From: Lachnospiraceae bacterium
Lineage (GTDB): Bacteria > Bacillota > Clostridia > Lachnospirales > Lachnospiraceae
Direction: 5' to 3'
Length of the DNA stretch: 64,000 nucleotides
NCBI GenBank assembly: GCA_031272985.1
Contig: JAISSU010000025.1
Location: 1 to 64,000, forward strand
Below, piece by piece: positions 43,417 to 52,227 of the stretch (position 1 is its first letter; the number at the start of each line of letters is the position of its first letter). A program made the position numbers and the translations under genes. The notes beneath the pieces are model-generated. The model saw nothing but the letters and a program-made list of their open reading frames with translations, was not told where the DNA came from and did not search any database.

Positions 43417-44484
43417 ACGAAAAGAACAATCGTAATTATATGTTTGAGTTTGCTCGGCATCGGGCTGTTCGCCTACCCGATGTTTGCGAATTATCTGTTT
43501 GAGAAACACGCGTCGAGCGCGGCGCAGGAATATGACAATATAGTAAATGACAAGGCAGCCGGTGAAATTAAAGAAGCATATAATGCTGCTGTCACATACA
43601 ATGAAAACCTCGAGGGGAACCCTGCCCATGACCCGTTTTTAGCGGGCAGCGGAATGGTATTATCCGAAAATTATTTGGAAGTGCTTAATTTCGATGAAGC
43701 AGGGACTATGGGATACATAACGATTCCGAAAATTAATGTAAAACTATCCATTTATCACGGCACAGCTGATTCTACATTGCAGGAAGGTGTGGGACATTTG
43801 GAAGGTTCATCTCTGCCGATAGGCGGGGAGAGTTCACACAGTGTGCTGACCGGTCATACCGGTCTGGCGCACGCAAAGATGTTCACGGATCTGACTAAAC
43901 TAGAAGAAGGTGACACATTTTATCTGCATGTACTGGATCAAGTACTCGCCTACGAAGTCGATCAGATAAAGGTGGTCGAGCCTGAAAATACAGATGATTT
44001 ACACCGTGAGCTTAATAAAGATTACTGCACTCTTATCACCTGCACACCTTATGGAGTAAACAGCCACAGACTATTGGTCAGAGGAAGTCGAATCCCTTAT
44101 GTGGCAGAAGATGAAAATGCGCAAGTTGCAGAAAGCGAAGAGACAAAACAGAATTTCGCTGATGTAAATATGCTTATCGGTTCGGCAGCCGGAATAGGCG
44201 CTCTGGTAGTGCTTTTTATCGCATTGGCGCTGAAGCGCCGAAAAAAGAACATTGCCGCGCAACAAAGAAAAATAATGGAGAAGACAGGAGAAATTAAGCT
44301 TTATCTTCATGAAGAAGAAAAAGCTTGGAAAGGCAAAAGCGTTTGCAAAAGAGACTATCCGGAAACAAGGAGTGGCGAGGATTGGGAATACGTGTGCATG
44401 CCCGGCAAGAAAGATGGTGGCATGAAGAAAATCAGACAAAAAACCGAAAAAATGTATTGGTGGGACGAGGTAGAAGTGGTATAA
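43417..44484 (+). CDS. Class C pilus sortase with apparent ACG start
   Basis: A class C sortase of about 355 residues. It has an N-terminal membrane helix, a lid segment with DPF (AHDPFLAG), catalytic His147 (LTGHTGL), catalytic Cys209 in TLITCTPYGVN and the Arg motif HRLLVRG, then a C-terminal helix and charged tail. It links pilin subunits. The only start that keeps the helix intact is ACG 43417, with a perfect AAGGAGGTGA 6 bases upstream; a TTG at 43444 would cut off nine residues of KRTIVIICL. The tail past residue 290 overlaps the next sortase's frame. Confidence 0.85.
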   Translation, partial: TKRTIVIICLSLLGIGLFAYPMFANYLFEKHASSAAQEYDNIVNDKAAGEIKEAYNAAVTYNENLEGNPAHDPFLAGSGMVLSENYLEVLNFDEAGTMGYITIPKINVKLSIYHGTADSTLQEGVGHLEGSSLPIGGESSHSVLTGHTGLAHAKMFTDLTKLEEGDTFYLHVLDQVLAYEVDQIKVVEPENTDDLHRELNKDYCTLITCTPYGVNSHRLLVRGSRIPYVAEDENAQVAESEETKQNFADVNMLIGSAAGIGALVVLFIALALKRRKKNIAAQQRKIMEKTGEIKLYLHEEEKAWKGKSVCKRDYPETRSGEDWEYVCMPGKKDGGMKKIRQKTEKMYWWDEVEVV

Positions 44485-45182
44485 TACTCGCGTCTATTCT
44501 GATATTTCTGATTGGAGCGGGAATATATTTGTACCCGAGGATTCAGGAGTTTTTCTTTGAACACCATGTAGAAAGTCTTAAGGAGGAGTTTCTGCACGAC
44601 AAAAAGGACGTTCAAGAGACGTTTAGAGATGACGCGGATTCGATAGAAACACCTATGGATAGGCTCTACGAATATATGAAAAGCGAAAATGAAAAGCTCT
44701 TTTTGGAAGGTCAATACGAACTTAAAGACGCTTTTTCATACGAGCAGCCGGCGGTTGATCTTTCAGAGTATGGAATAGAGGATAATTGTGTCGGTTTTAT
44801 ATCATTGCCTTCGATTGACATGGAGCTTCCCATCTATCTGGGAGCAAATAAAGAAAACATGAAAAAAGGTGCGGTGCACCTAACCCAGACCTCATACCCT
44901 ATCGGAGGTGAGAATACGAATTGCGTAATTGCAGCGCACAGAGGGACATCACTCGTCATGTTTCGCAATATACACAAAATTCAAATTGGCGACGAAATAA
45001 CCATCACGAATTTTCGCGAAACGCTACATTACAGAGCGGCTGAGATTAAAATCATAAAGCCTACGGACGTAGCAGAAATAAAAATACAGCCCGGAAGGGA
45101 TTTGATTACATTGATATCATGTAATCCCCTTGGGGCGAATTACCAGAGATATGCGCTATATTGTGAGCGCGTTCCGAATTAG
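44457..45182 (+). CDS. Second, divergent sortase
   Basis: A sortase of about 241 residues with one N-terminal helix (IILASILIFLIGAGIYLYP), His in CVIAAHRGTS and catalytic Cys222 in LISCNPLG. It lacks the class C Arg segment (YQRYALYCER stands there) and a clear lid motif. No ATG exists in frame: TTG 44457 or GTG 44460 would serve. The upstream MKKIRQKTEK codons (44422 on) lie in the other frame and would make an ideal sortase N-terminus if joined by a one-base slip in the six-A run at 44447-44452. It may anchor the pilus to the wall or process a different substrate. Confidence 0.75.
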   Translation: MVGRGRSGIILASILIFLIGAGIYLYPRIQEFFFEHHVESLKEEFLHDKKDVQETFRDDADSIETPMDRLYEYMKSENEKLFLEGQYELKDAFSYEQPAVDLSEYGIEDNCVGFISLPSIDMELPIYLGANKENMKKGAVHLTQTSYPIGGENTNCVIAAHRGTSLVMFRNIHKIQIGDEITITNFRETLHYRAAEIKIIKPTDVAEIKIQPGRDLITLISCNPLGANYQRYALYCERVPN

Positions 45183-45290
45183 CTTTATACTATTATTATA
45201 TTTATACGCAGAAAAGGTAAGCTTAAGTTTATGTTGTATGGGGTGTCGGGGGGTGTCCCATGACTTTAAATAATAATGAGGAGATAGAAT

Positions 45291-45896
45291 ATGTGCTTCA
45301 GATTTAGAAATCCGTTTCAGACGGACGACCTGTTAATAGAACTGATAAAGGCCGGGTTTGATTTAACGAAATACTATGATGATAGAGACCATACGACTCG
45401 GGTCGCGAAGATTACCAAGATTCTTCTTAAGAAAGCGGCAAAGAAAAAGACTTTTGAGGAATTAAGTTCGTCAGAGATCCCTAAAATCGTTATGGCTGCG
45501 GGTCTTCATGATATAGGAAAATGTTTGGTGGGATACAGCGACGAAGAAGAAATGAAGGAAGCACATACCAGACTGGGAGCGAATACTCTGGCAGAGGTTT
45601 TCTGGAATCTGGAAGTTGACTTAGGCGTACAGCGCTATATTTGCATGGCAGTGGAAGCTCACCATGAACATTTCGACGGGAATGGATATCCTGCGGGTCT
45701 TTCAGGGAAAGAAATCCCTTTCCACGCTGCGGTAATTGGCATAGCAAATTTCTATGATTGTCAAAAAGACAAACTAAAATCACATAGCGAAGTCATGGAT
45801 TTAATAAAAGAAGAGTCAGGGAAGCGCTTTGCACCTGTGGTGGTTGAATTATTTAATACCTGCGAAAAGGATATCAGCCGCGTCGTTTCTTCTTAA
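45291..45896 (+). CDS. HD-GYP domain phosphohydrolase
   Basis: A 201-residue protein, almost all HD-GYP domain. HD motif AGLHDIGK is near residue 69, His ligands HHEHFDGNGYP near residue 122 carry the GYP part (NGYPAGL), and IGIANFYD near residue 150 provides a further Asp. HD-GYP proteins cleave cyclic di-GMP. No sensor domain is attached; 25 N-terminal residues are short. The 3' end overlaps the convergent MerR gene by 23 bases. It could lower c-di-GMP near a pilus locus, but that link is from position only. Confidence 0.85.
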   Translation: MCFRFRNPFQTDDLLIELIKAGFDLTKYYDDRDHTTRVAKITKILLKKAAKKKTFEELSSSEIPKIVMAAGLHDIGKCLVGYSDEEEMKEAHTRLGANTLAEVFWNLEVDLGVQRYICMAVEAHHEHFDGNGYPAGLSGKEIPFHAAVIGIANFYDCQKDKLKSHSEVMDLIKEESGKRFAPVVVELFNTCEKDISRVVSS

Positions 45897-46701
45897 ACTG
45901 AACGCTGACTTGGGCCAAATAATTGTCGGGCTCCTTTACGCTTACTTCATCCTCCACATAAATTGCATAGACCGGACCTGTAAATTCCAAAGAGTGCTCA
46001 TTAGCGTATTCGACCAATCTCGAGGGCAGGTCACCCATGCGACCATAGTACCCCCGCGAATACCCTACCAAATATTTACCTGCAGGTTTAATGTCATAGC
46101 CTGTAGGGCTGGTGGAGAAGAAGTAAGTGGGTTTGCCAGAAGCACCGATGAAGGTCTTCATATCCTTGAAATAGCCACCGATAGGGTAACTAAGATTAAT
46201 TCCTCGTTCCCTGGTATACTTGCAGAAATTAATGAAATCCGCGTAAAAACCGGCATTGTCTTTAAAAGAATTCTTTTCGCCAAGAAAAATGGGGAATTCA
46301 TCCATTTCCATAACAGAGATTTCATTTTCATTTGCCGACAATCCGGTATGGATTAAAGTTCTATACATATGAATAATAGAGTGAGAATCATGCAATCGCC
46401 TGACCTCGGCATCGATTTTTAATTCCTGCTTTTCCAGTAAATCCATTATTGTTTCGGGACTGCGTTTTTTCGTGAGTTCTCCGATTTCACGCAAAAGTGC
46501 CTTCATATCTGAAAGCACACAAACCATATTAAGCGTAGTTATCTGTTGCGGTGAGTAGTATCTGTATCCGTTTTCCCCGCGGACAGCCGGACAAAAGAGT
46601 CCGAGCTCGTCATAGTGGCGAAGAACATGCTGTTTTACACCTGTATATTCTGCAAATTCCTTGATGGATAATAATTCAGCCTCGTTAAAATCCTGTGACA
46701 T
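45874..46701 (-). CDS. MerR-family regulator with GyrI-like effector domain
   Basis: A 275-residue regulator. The MerR helix-turn-helix occupies residues 10-75 (LSIKEFAEYTGVKQHVLRHYDEL and GYRYYSPQQI), followed by a coiled coil and a GyrI/BmrR-like ligand-binding domain to the end. Such proteins sense drugs or small aromatic compounds and activate promoters with 19-base spacers. It starts one base inside the stop of the AraC gene upstream (TAATG), so both are made together. Possible targets include transporter genes; the promoter at 41098 has a fitting shape. Confidence 0.85.
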   Translation of the reverse strand: MSQDFNEAELLSIKEFAEYTGVKQHVLRHYDELGLFCPAVRGENGYRYYSPQQITTLNMVCVLSDMKALLREIGELTKKRSPETIMDLLEKQELKIDAEVRRLHDSHSIIHMYRTLIHTGLSANENEISVMEMDEFPIFLGEKNSFKDNAGFYADFINFCKYTRERGINLSYPIGGYFKDMKTFIGASGKPTYFFSTSPTGYDIKPAGKYLVGYSRGYYGRMGDLPSRLVEYANEHSLEFTGPVYAIYVEDEVSVKEPDNYLAQVSVQFKKKRRG

Positions 46702-47576
46702 TATTTACCTCCTTTTTGCTGGGTATAACTTTTCCTGTACTCTCTCGGCGAGAGTCCCACATATTTTGTGAATTGGATATTGAAGTTATTAGGGTTATTA
46801 AATCCGACCGAAACCGCCACGTCGGTAATGGTTTTATTTGTGGTTATTAGTAGCGTCTGTGCCTCGCCTATACGCCGGCGAAGAATATACTGCATGGGGG
46901 AATAGCTCAAATCTTTCTTAAAAATATGAGCTAGATAATAAGCAGTAATATGAAATTTTTCGCTTATTGATTGTAAAGAAAGGTCTTCGGTATAGTGAGA
47001 ATCAATATATTTTCGAATTTTCATGGTCAGGGCACTGTCATCAATAGGCGCGCTTTCGGAATCAGAAGCCTCATTAATCAGACAGAGGCAGGCGCATAAA
47101 AGCGACATCATCTGATAATGACAGAGCTCCTCCACGAGACCTTTTCCTGATGACAATAATTCAAAAATTGATTCAAGCATTGTATTGAAAAGCTCATAAT
47201 AATTTCCGGTCGCAATAACCGGGCGGACTTTACCACTGATCAGATGATTTTCGGGTAAATCGGAATTTAGCTTAAGATTTTCAATGGCAATGGAGTAAGT
47301 CCAAAGCTCATTATTTTCTTCGGTCACCTCGTCGTGGAGCGTGCCTGCATTGCATATTATCAGATCGCCTTTTTGAATTCTGTAACTTTTATTTTCTATG
47401 ACATAAGAGCCGCTTCCGCTACGCACAAATAGAATCTCAAAGAGATTATCATGCCTGTGAAGAACTCTCGTATGTTTGGAATAATCAAAACGGATATTGC
47501 TCGCAGACACCAAACGCGGAATATGATCTACCGCAAAGGAGTCCTTATATACCCTTTTGACAAAACACTGAATCAT
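46701..47576 (-). CDS. AraC-family regulator, second copy
   Basis: A 291-residue AraC protein built like the one at 33504: a cupin arm (RHDNLFEILFVRSGSGSYV, AGTLHDEV) and a C-terminal double helix-turn-helix (ISEKFHITAYYLAHIF, TDVAVSVGFNNPNNFNIQF). The two share the same MQYILRRRIGEAQTLL or QSLL core segment, so they are paralogues. It is the first gene of a two-gene reverse operon with the MerR regulator. Its target is not evident. Confidence 0.87.
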   Translation of the reverse strand: MIQCFVKRVYKDSFAVDHIPRLVSASNIRFDYSKHTRVLHRHDNLFEILFVRSGSGSYVIENKSYRIQKGDLIICNAGTLHDEVTEENNELWTYSIAIENLKLNSDLPENHLISGKVRPVIATGNYYELFNTMLESIFELLSSGKGLVEELCHYQMMSLLCACLCLINEASDSESAPIDDSALTMKIRKYIDSHYTEDLSLQSISEKFHITAYYLAHIFKKDLSYSPMQYILRRRIGEAQTLLITTNKTITDVAVSVGFNNPNNFNIQFTKYVGLSPREYRKSYTQQKGGK

Positions 47577-47700
47577 GTATCACCCCAAAATTTCCTCTGC
47601 TACAATCCGTAAATGTCCACATATTAACAATCGGGACGGAAAAGTATTGTTTGCGTATTAATTATAGCAGTTTTCGTAGATTTATGCTACACTGATACCC

Positions 47701-48054
47701 GAAAACGACTAAGACGTGTAATCGCTTCGGAATGTACCGAAAGGTCCCCGAAGAGGAAAGTCCGGGCTTTACAGGGCAGGATGCCGGATAACATCCGGTG
47801 GAGGCGACTCCAAGGACAGTGCAACAGAAATGTACCGCCGGTTTTACGCCGGTAAGGTTGGAAGGGCAGTGTAAGAGACTACCGCGCCTGCGGTAACGCA
47901 GGCGGCACATGTAAACCCCATCCAAAGCAAGACCGAATTGAGGCTATGCGGCTGCCCGTCGCGCCTCTGGTAGGTCGCGTGAGTCTGACGGCGACGTCTG
48001 ACCAAGATAGATGATTACACTTTGACAGAACCCGGCTTATAGTTTTGGTCGTTT
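47701..48054 (+). ncRNA. rnpB: RNase P RNA
   Basis: Conserved blocks of bacterial RNase P RNA appear in order: GAGGAAAGTCCGGGC, the AGAGACTACCG region, GTAAACCCC, GATAGATGATTAC and the ACAGAACCCGGCTTAT end. The terminal P1 helix is AAACGAC paired with GTCGTTT. It processes pre-tRNA 5' ends. Ends are set by P1 and are approximate. Confidence 0.93.
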
Positions 48055-48115
48055 ATTATTATGTTGGGAAATCGAAAATAATTAAAACGGACGGGTAGAC
48101 CCGCCCCCTGAAAAA

Positions 48116-48958
48116 ATGGTAAAAACACGGATATTGCATTTTAATTTAAAACAAATTTCAGACAGCGGTCAGTGTTTTCGTATGTCAAGGATTGCTTCGG
48201 ATAATGAAGAATACGACAAATACCTGATAATCTCAAAGGATAAAGAACTGATTATTGAGGACGCGGGAGATAACGAATTTATTTTTTCGTGCGATGAAAC
48301 TGAATTTAAAGAATTCTGGGAAGAGTATTTTGATCTGAAAACAGATTACGACGCAGTGGATAAAATGATTGACCCGGGTGACGAGTTTTTAATACGCTGC
48401 GCCGACTTCGGAAAAGGACTGCGAATTATAAGGCAAGACCCTTTCGAGATGCTGATAACATTTATCATATCTCAAAGGAAGAATATCCCGGCGATAAAGG
48501 CCTGTGTTGAAGCACTTTGTGTGGCCTGCAATAAACCATTAGCTGCTATGAATGATAAACAAGGCATCAGATTCGCGTTCCCGAAAGCCGAAGACATTAT
48601 GTCATTATCAGATGATGAGCTGAAGGCCTGTTCACTCGGATACAGGGTCCCTTATGTGAAAGAAGCCGCCCGAATGGTTACAAAAGGAGAGATAGACCTT
48701 GAAGCACTAAAGAGTGCTTCGGATGATGATTTACTGTCGGAATTACTTCGAATCCACGGAGTCGGTATAAAGGTCGCGAGCTGCGTCATGCTATTCGGGT
48801 ACCACAGATTAGAAGCATTTCCCGTTGATGTCTGGATACAAAGAGTATTGGAAAGGCATTATCCGAAGGGATTTCCATATGAGAGTTATAAAGGATATTC
48901 AGGGATATTGCAGCAGTATTTGTTTTATTATATAAGGGAAACGAGTAGGAAAAAATGA
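48116..48958 (+). CDS. OGG-type 8-oxoguanine DNA glycosylase
   Basis: A 280-residue HhH-GPD DNA repair enzyme. The helix-hairpin-helix reads RIHGVGIKVASCVM with catalytic Lys219, and the GPD Asp is Asp238 in AFPVDVWIQRVL. This Lys and Asp pair matches OGG1 (bifunctional glycosylase/lyase), as does the 90-residue N-terminal domain with SDSGQCFR-like segment. It removes oxidised guanine. No clear ribosome site stands before ATG 48116; the sequence there is a GC-rich GGTAGACCCGCCCC hairpin. Confidence 0.87.
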   Translation: MVKTRILHFNLKQISDSGQCFRMSRIASDNEEYDKYLIISKDKELIIEDAGDNEFIFSCDETEFKEFWEEYFDLKTDYDAVDKMIDPGDEFLIRCADFGKGLRIIRQDPFEMLITFIISQRKNIPAIKACVEALCVACNKPLAAMNDKQGIRFAFPKAEDIMSLSDDELKACSLGYRVPYVKEAARMVTKGEIDLEALKSASDDDLLSELLRIHGVGIKVASCVMLFGYHRLEAFPVDVWIQRVLERHYPKGFPYESYKGYSGILQQYLFYYIRETSRKK

Positions 48959-48982
48959 AAAGAAATTATTGCCAATCTTATG

Positions 48983-49011
48983 TTGACAACCGAAATCCGC
49001 TATAGTAAAAT
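48983..49011 (+). promoter_or_regulatory. Consensus promoter for tRNA-Gly
   Basis: TTGACA, 17 bases, TAAAAT, about 30 bases before the tRNA start. Confidence 0.8.
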
Positions 49012-49040
49012 ACAAAATGTTCGAGAGAACACTCGTTATT

Positions 49041-49113
49041 GCGACAGTGGCTCAGCTGGTAGAGTACGACCTTGCCAAGGTCGGGGTCGCGGGTTCGAAC
49101 CCCGTCTGTCGCT
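49041..49113 (+). tRNA. tRNA-Gly (GCC)
   Basis: A 73-base cloverleaf: acceptor GCGACAG with CTGTCGC, D arm around GCTCAGCTGGTAGAGT, anticodon loop TTGCCAA (anticodon GCC), and T arm GGGTTCGAACCCC. CCA is not encoded. Confidence 0.95.
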
Positions 49114-49123
49114 TACAGACTTG

Positions 49124-49149
49124 AAGGATTGCTTTGCAATCCTTTTTTT
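49124..49149 (+). terminator. Terminator of tRNA-Gly
   Basis: AAGGATTGC and GCAATCCTT form a 9-bp stem with TTT loop and a T tract. Confidence 0.9.
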
Positions 49150-49205
49150 ACAAGATTGTATTTAAATGTCGGGGGTGCCCCTGACCCAATATGTGAGGCT
49201 GTATT

Positions 49206-50588
49206 ATGAATGGTCAAATCTCAAATAATGATGAATCAAAGAATCCTTTGGGCAGCGCCTCGATAGGTAAGCTGATACCTAAATTTGCCATACCCGCTAT
49301 GATTAGTATGCTGGTCGCTTCTACATATAATATTGTGGATCAGATTTTCATTGGACAGGGCGTGGGGTTGCTCGGAAATGCCGCAACTAATATCGCCTTT
49401 CCGATTGCTATTTTTTGCACCGCAATGGCGCTGCTCCTTGGAATCGGCGGGGCATCGAATTATAATCTTGAATCAGGAAGAGGAAATACCGAAAAGGCCG
49501 CTAAGATTGCCGGTACGGCTCTGTCGATGCTTCTGATTTGCTCTTGTACTTATGCTGTTTTGGTGCTGATTTTTTTGAGACCCTTGTTGCAGATTTTCGG
49601 AGTCACTGCTGAAATTCTTCCATATGCCTTGGATTATACAGGTATTACAGCTTTCGGTATCCCCTTTTTAGTCGTAACTACTGGAGGCAATCACCTGATT
49701 CGAGCTGACCGCAGCCCTACCTATTCTATGATTAGTATTGTTTCGGGAGCTATTATCAATACGATTTTGGATCCGCTGTTTATATTCGGCTTTGGATGGG
49801 GGATAAAGGGTGCTGCCATTGCGACTGTTATCGGGCAGGTTTTTTCGGGGCTGATGGTTGCGTTTTATTTCATTAAAATGAAGAAAATGAACCTGACACT
49901 TCATAGACTAAAGCCTGTAGGCAGTTATATTAAGGCGATCTTGAGTCTTGGATTGGCCGCATTTGTTAATCAGATTGCCTTTGCTCTCGTGCAGATTGCC
50001 ATGAACAATACCTTGCGGCATTATGGGGCGGATTCGATTTACGGCACGGAGATCCCATTGGCATGCGCGGGCGTAATCTCGAAGGTGACCGCTATATTTA
50101 TGTCGTTTTGCATAGGATTGTCCCAAGGTTGCCAGCCGATTTATGGCTTTAATTACGGAGCAAAAAAGTATGACAGAGTTGAAAAAGCATGGAAAACCGC
50201 GATGATTTCCGCGCTTGGATTCGGGACATTTTTCGGTCTTGCCTTCCAGATTTTTCCGAGGCAGATTGTAAGCATATTCGGAAGCGGAGATGAGGTATAC
50301 TATCATTTTGCCGAAAGATATTTCAGAATCTTCTTGATGATGACGTTTATTAACGGGATTCAGCCGCTGTCTTCCGGGTTTTTTACTTCAATCGGGAAAG
50401 CGAAACGCGGGATTATTATTTCGCTTACGAGACAGGTGATTTTCCTGACTCCGCTAATTCTTATCTTCCCTATATTCATGGGCATTGATGGTTTCATGTA
50501 TGCGGGACCGATAGCGGATTTTGCCTCCGCAGCCACTGCTCTTGGTTTGGGAGTTCGGGAGATCCGTTCCATGAGGAGATTGACGTAA
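49206..50588 (+). CDS. MATE-family exporter, third in window
   Basis: A 460-residue MATE pump from a different subgroup than those at 12488 and 17308 (closer to MepA-like pumps): it has YNIVDQIFIGQGVGLLG, GASNYNLESGRGNTEKAAK in the first loop and FGFGWGIKGAAIATVIGQ in the middle. About 12 helices. A MarR gene follows 91 bases later, as often seen with MepA-type pumps. Probably exports cationic drugs. Confidence 0.9.
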   Translation: MNGQISNNDESKNPLGSASIGKLIPKFAIPAMISMLVASTYNIVDQIFIGQGVGLLGNAATNIAFPIAIFCTAMALLLGIGGASNYNLESGRGNTEKAAKIAGTALSMLLICSCTYAVLVLIFLRPLLQIFGVTAEILPYALDYTGITAFGIPFLVVTTGGNHLIRADRSPTYSMISIVSGAIINTILDPLFIFGFGWGIKGAAIATVIGQVFSGLMVAFYFIKMKKMNLTLHRLKPVGSYIKAILSLGLAAFVNQIAFALVQIAMNNTLRHYGADSIYGTEIPLACAGVISKVTAIFMSFCIGLSQGCQPIYGFNYGAKKYDRVEKAWKTAMISALGFGTFFGLAFQIFPRQIVSIFGSGDEVYYHFAERYFRIFLMMTFINGIQPLSSGFFTSIGKAKRGIIISLTRQVIFLTPLILIFPIFMGIDGFMYAGPIADFASAATALGLGVREIRSMRRLT

Positions 50589-50679
50589 AGTAAATTAAAT
50601 AATAAGAAGCCATTATTAGAAAGTCCTTGAGTTAGCCATCCTGAAATGTTAAAATAAATTGATTGAAAAAGGGTGACGA

Positions 50680-51111
50680 ATGCGCGAAAAACAAACGGTT
50701 GGAAGTCTCATTAAGCAGATAAATACGCTGTACGAAAAGGACTTCAATCTTCGGCTGAAGGGTCTGGGGATTACGTCCTCTCAATGTGATGTTCTGAAAT
50801 ACCTCTTTGAAAGCGGCGAAGAATTTGTTAATCAGCACGACATCGAAAAGGCTTTAAGTCTTAAGAACCCCACCGTGACGGGTATTTTAAAGCGCCTCGA
50901 CGCTAAGGGATTCGTTATCATTGTCCAAAATCGTACCGATAAGCGCTGTAAGAATGTATATTTGACAGATAAAGCATATGGGATACAGCGCCGTATGGAA
51001 TTGGACAGAAAGCGCATAGATAAAAATCTGACGCTGAAAATGACCGAAAAAGAGGTCGCGGCTCTTACGCGGGCGCTGGAGAAAGTGCTATACAATGTGC
51101 AGGAACCGTAG
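50680..51111 (+). CDS. MarR-family regulator
   Basis: A 143-residue winged-helix regulator. The recognition helix lies in EKALSLKNPTVTGILKRLDAKGF and the wing in NRTDKRCKNVYLTDKA, both family-typical; terminal helices form the dimer. It probably represses the MATE gene just upstream and itself. AGGGTGA precedes the ATG. No operator palindrome is obvious in the 91-base gap. Confidence 0.88.
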   Translation: MREKQTVGSLIKQINTLYEKDFNLRLKGLGITSSQCDVLKYLFESGEEFVNQHDIEKALSLKNPTVTGILKRLDAKGFVIIVQNRTDKRCKNVYLTDKAYGIQRRMELDRKRIDKNLTLKMTEKEVAALTRALEKVLYNVQEP

Positions 51112-51126
51112 GGGTGCCAGCAATAG

Positions 51127-51270
51127 GCACACGCCCTTGAAGGTCCGCGTGAAAACTTTCCAAGTCCCCGCGCGGAAGTCGCTCATATTTGGACGCTAAT
51201 TTGGGGAGGGCGCGGGCGTTCGCTTCCTAACGCACGGATTACTTGGAAAGCTTCCACTCGGCGCGGGCGT
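51127..51270. repeat. Interspersed imperfect palindrome, copy B (long form)
   Basis: Outer arms GCACACGCCC and GGGCGT match the repeat family, inner arms ACTTTCCAAGT and ACTTGGAAAG are perfectly opposed, with GC-rich sequence between. It is longer than the other copies. Confidence 0.7.
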
Positions 51271-51286
51271 AATAATATGCATATGT

Positions 51287-51319
51287 CACACACGCCCTTG
51301 AAAGTCCTCGTGAAACGAT
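51287..51319. repeat. Partial repeat copy before thyA
   Basis: CACACACGCCCTTGAAAGTC repeats the left half of the family and ends at the thyA ribosome site. Confidence 0.6.
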
Positions 51320-51331
51320 TAGGAGAAATAA

Positions 51332-52180
51332 ATGAGTATTGCCGATAATATTTTCATATCCATGTGCCGTGACATTATCGATAACGGTACCGACACGAAG
51401 GGCGAGAAGGTTCGCCCTGTCTGGGAGGATGGCTCCCCAGCGCATACGGTTAAGAGGTTCGGTGTCGTAAATCGTTATGATCTTCGGAAGGAATTTCCCG
51501 CTCTGACTTTGAGGCGCACAGCCATTAAGAGCTGTACGGATGAGGTTTTGTGGATTTGGCAGCGTAAATCCAATAATATTCATGATTTACAGGCACACAT
51601 CTGGGACTCTTGGGCGGATGCGTCAGGCTCTATCGGTAAAGCCTATGGTTACCAGATGGGAGTCGTGCACGAATATAAAGAAGGTCTATTTGACCAGACC
51701 GACAGGGTTATATTTGATTTAAAGAATAATCCTTACAGCAGGCGCATTATGACTAATATTTATGTCCATCAGGATTTGCATGAGATGGGGCTTTATCCAT
51801 GCGCATACAGCATGACCTTTAATGTTACCCATGAAAAGAATTCCGAAAAACTGACGCTTAATGCCATTTTGAATCAACGTTCTAACGATGTATTGGCTGC
51901 GAATAATTGGAATGTCTGCCAATACGCGGTGTTAGTACATATGCTTGCACAGGTTTGCAATATGAATGCGGGTGAATTCGTGCATGTAATCGCCGATGCG
52001 CATATATATGACAGACACATTCCTTTGGTTGAGGAGTTGATTGCCAGAGAACCCTTACCTGCACCGGACTTTTGGCTGAATCCGGAAATCAAGGATTTTT
52101 ATGATTTTACGCCGGATGACGTGAAATTAATAAATTATCAAACGCACGAACAGATTAAGAATATTCCGATTGCCGTGTAG
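51332..52180 (+). CDS. thyA: Thymidylate synthase
   Basis: A 282-residue ThyA-type thymidylate synthase, making dTMP from dUMP with methylene-tetrahydrofolate. The nucleophile Cys157 sits in LYPCAYS and the substrate-binding NQRSNDVLAANNW segment follows. Its by-product, dihydrofolate, is reduced by the next gene's enzyme. TAGGAG lies 7 bases before the ATG. A repeat copy ends just upstream, so its promoter may lie within or before the repeats. Confidence 0.93.
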   Translation: MSIADNIFISMCRDIIDNGTDTKGEKVRPVWEDGSPAHTVKRFGVVNRYDLRKEFPALTLRRTAIKSCTDEVLWIWQRKSNNIHDLQAHIWDSWADASGSIGKAYGYQMGVVHEYKEGLFDQTDRVIFDLKNNPYSRRIMTNIYVHQDLHEMGLYPCAYSMTFNVTHEKNSEKLTLNAILNQRSNDVLAANNWNVCQYAVLVHMLAQVCNMNAGEFVHVIADAHIYDRHIPLVEELIAREPLPAPDFWLNPEIKDFYDFTPDDVKLINYQTHEQIKNIPIAV

Positions 52181-52227
52181 GGGCGCTGTCACTTCGCCCG
52201 TTGGTAATTTTGCAGAAAGGAAAACAT

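Noticed and set aside
47662-47925. An 87-residue reverse ORF
   Set aside because: It lies within the RNase P RNA and its promoter region.
48980-49165. A 61-residue ORF over the tRNA
   Set aside because: It covers the promoter, tRNA-Gly and terminator; no ribosome site.
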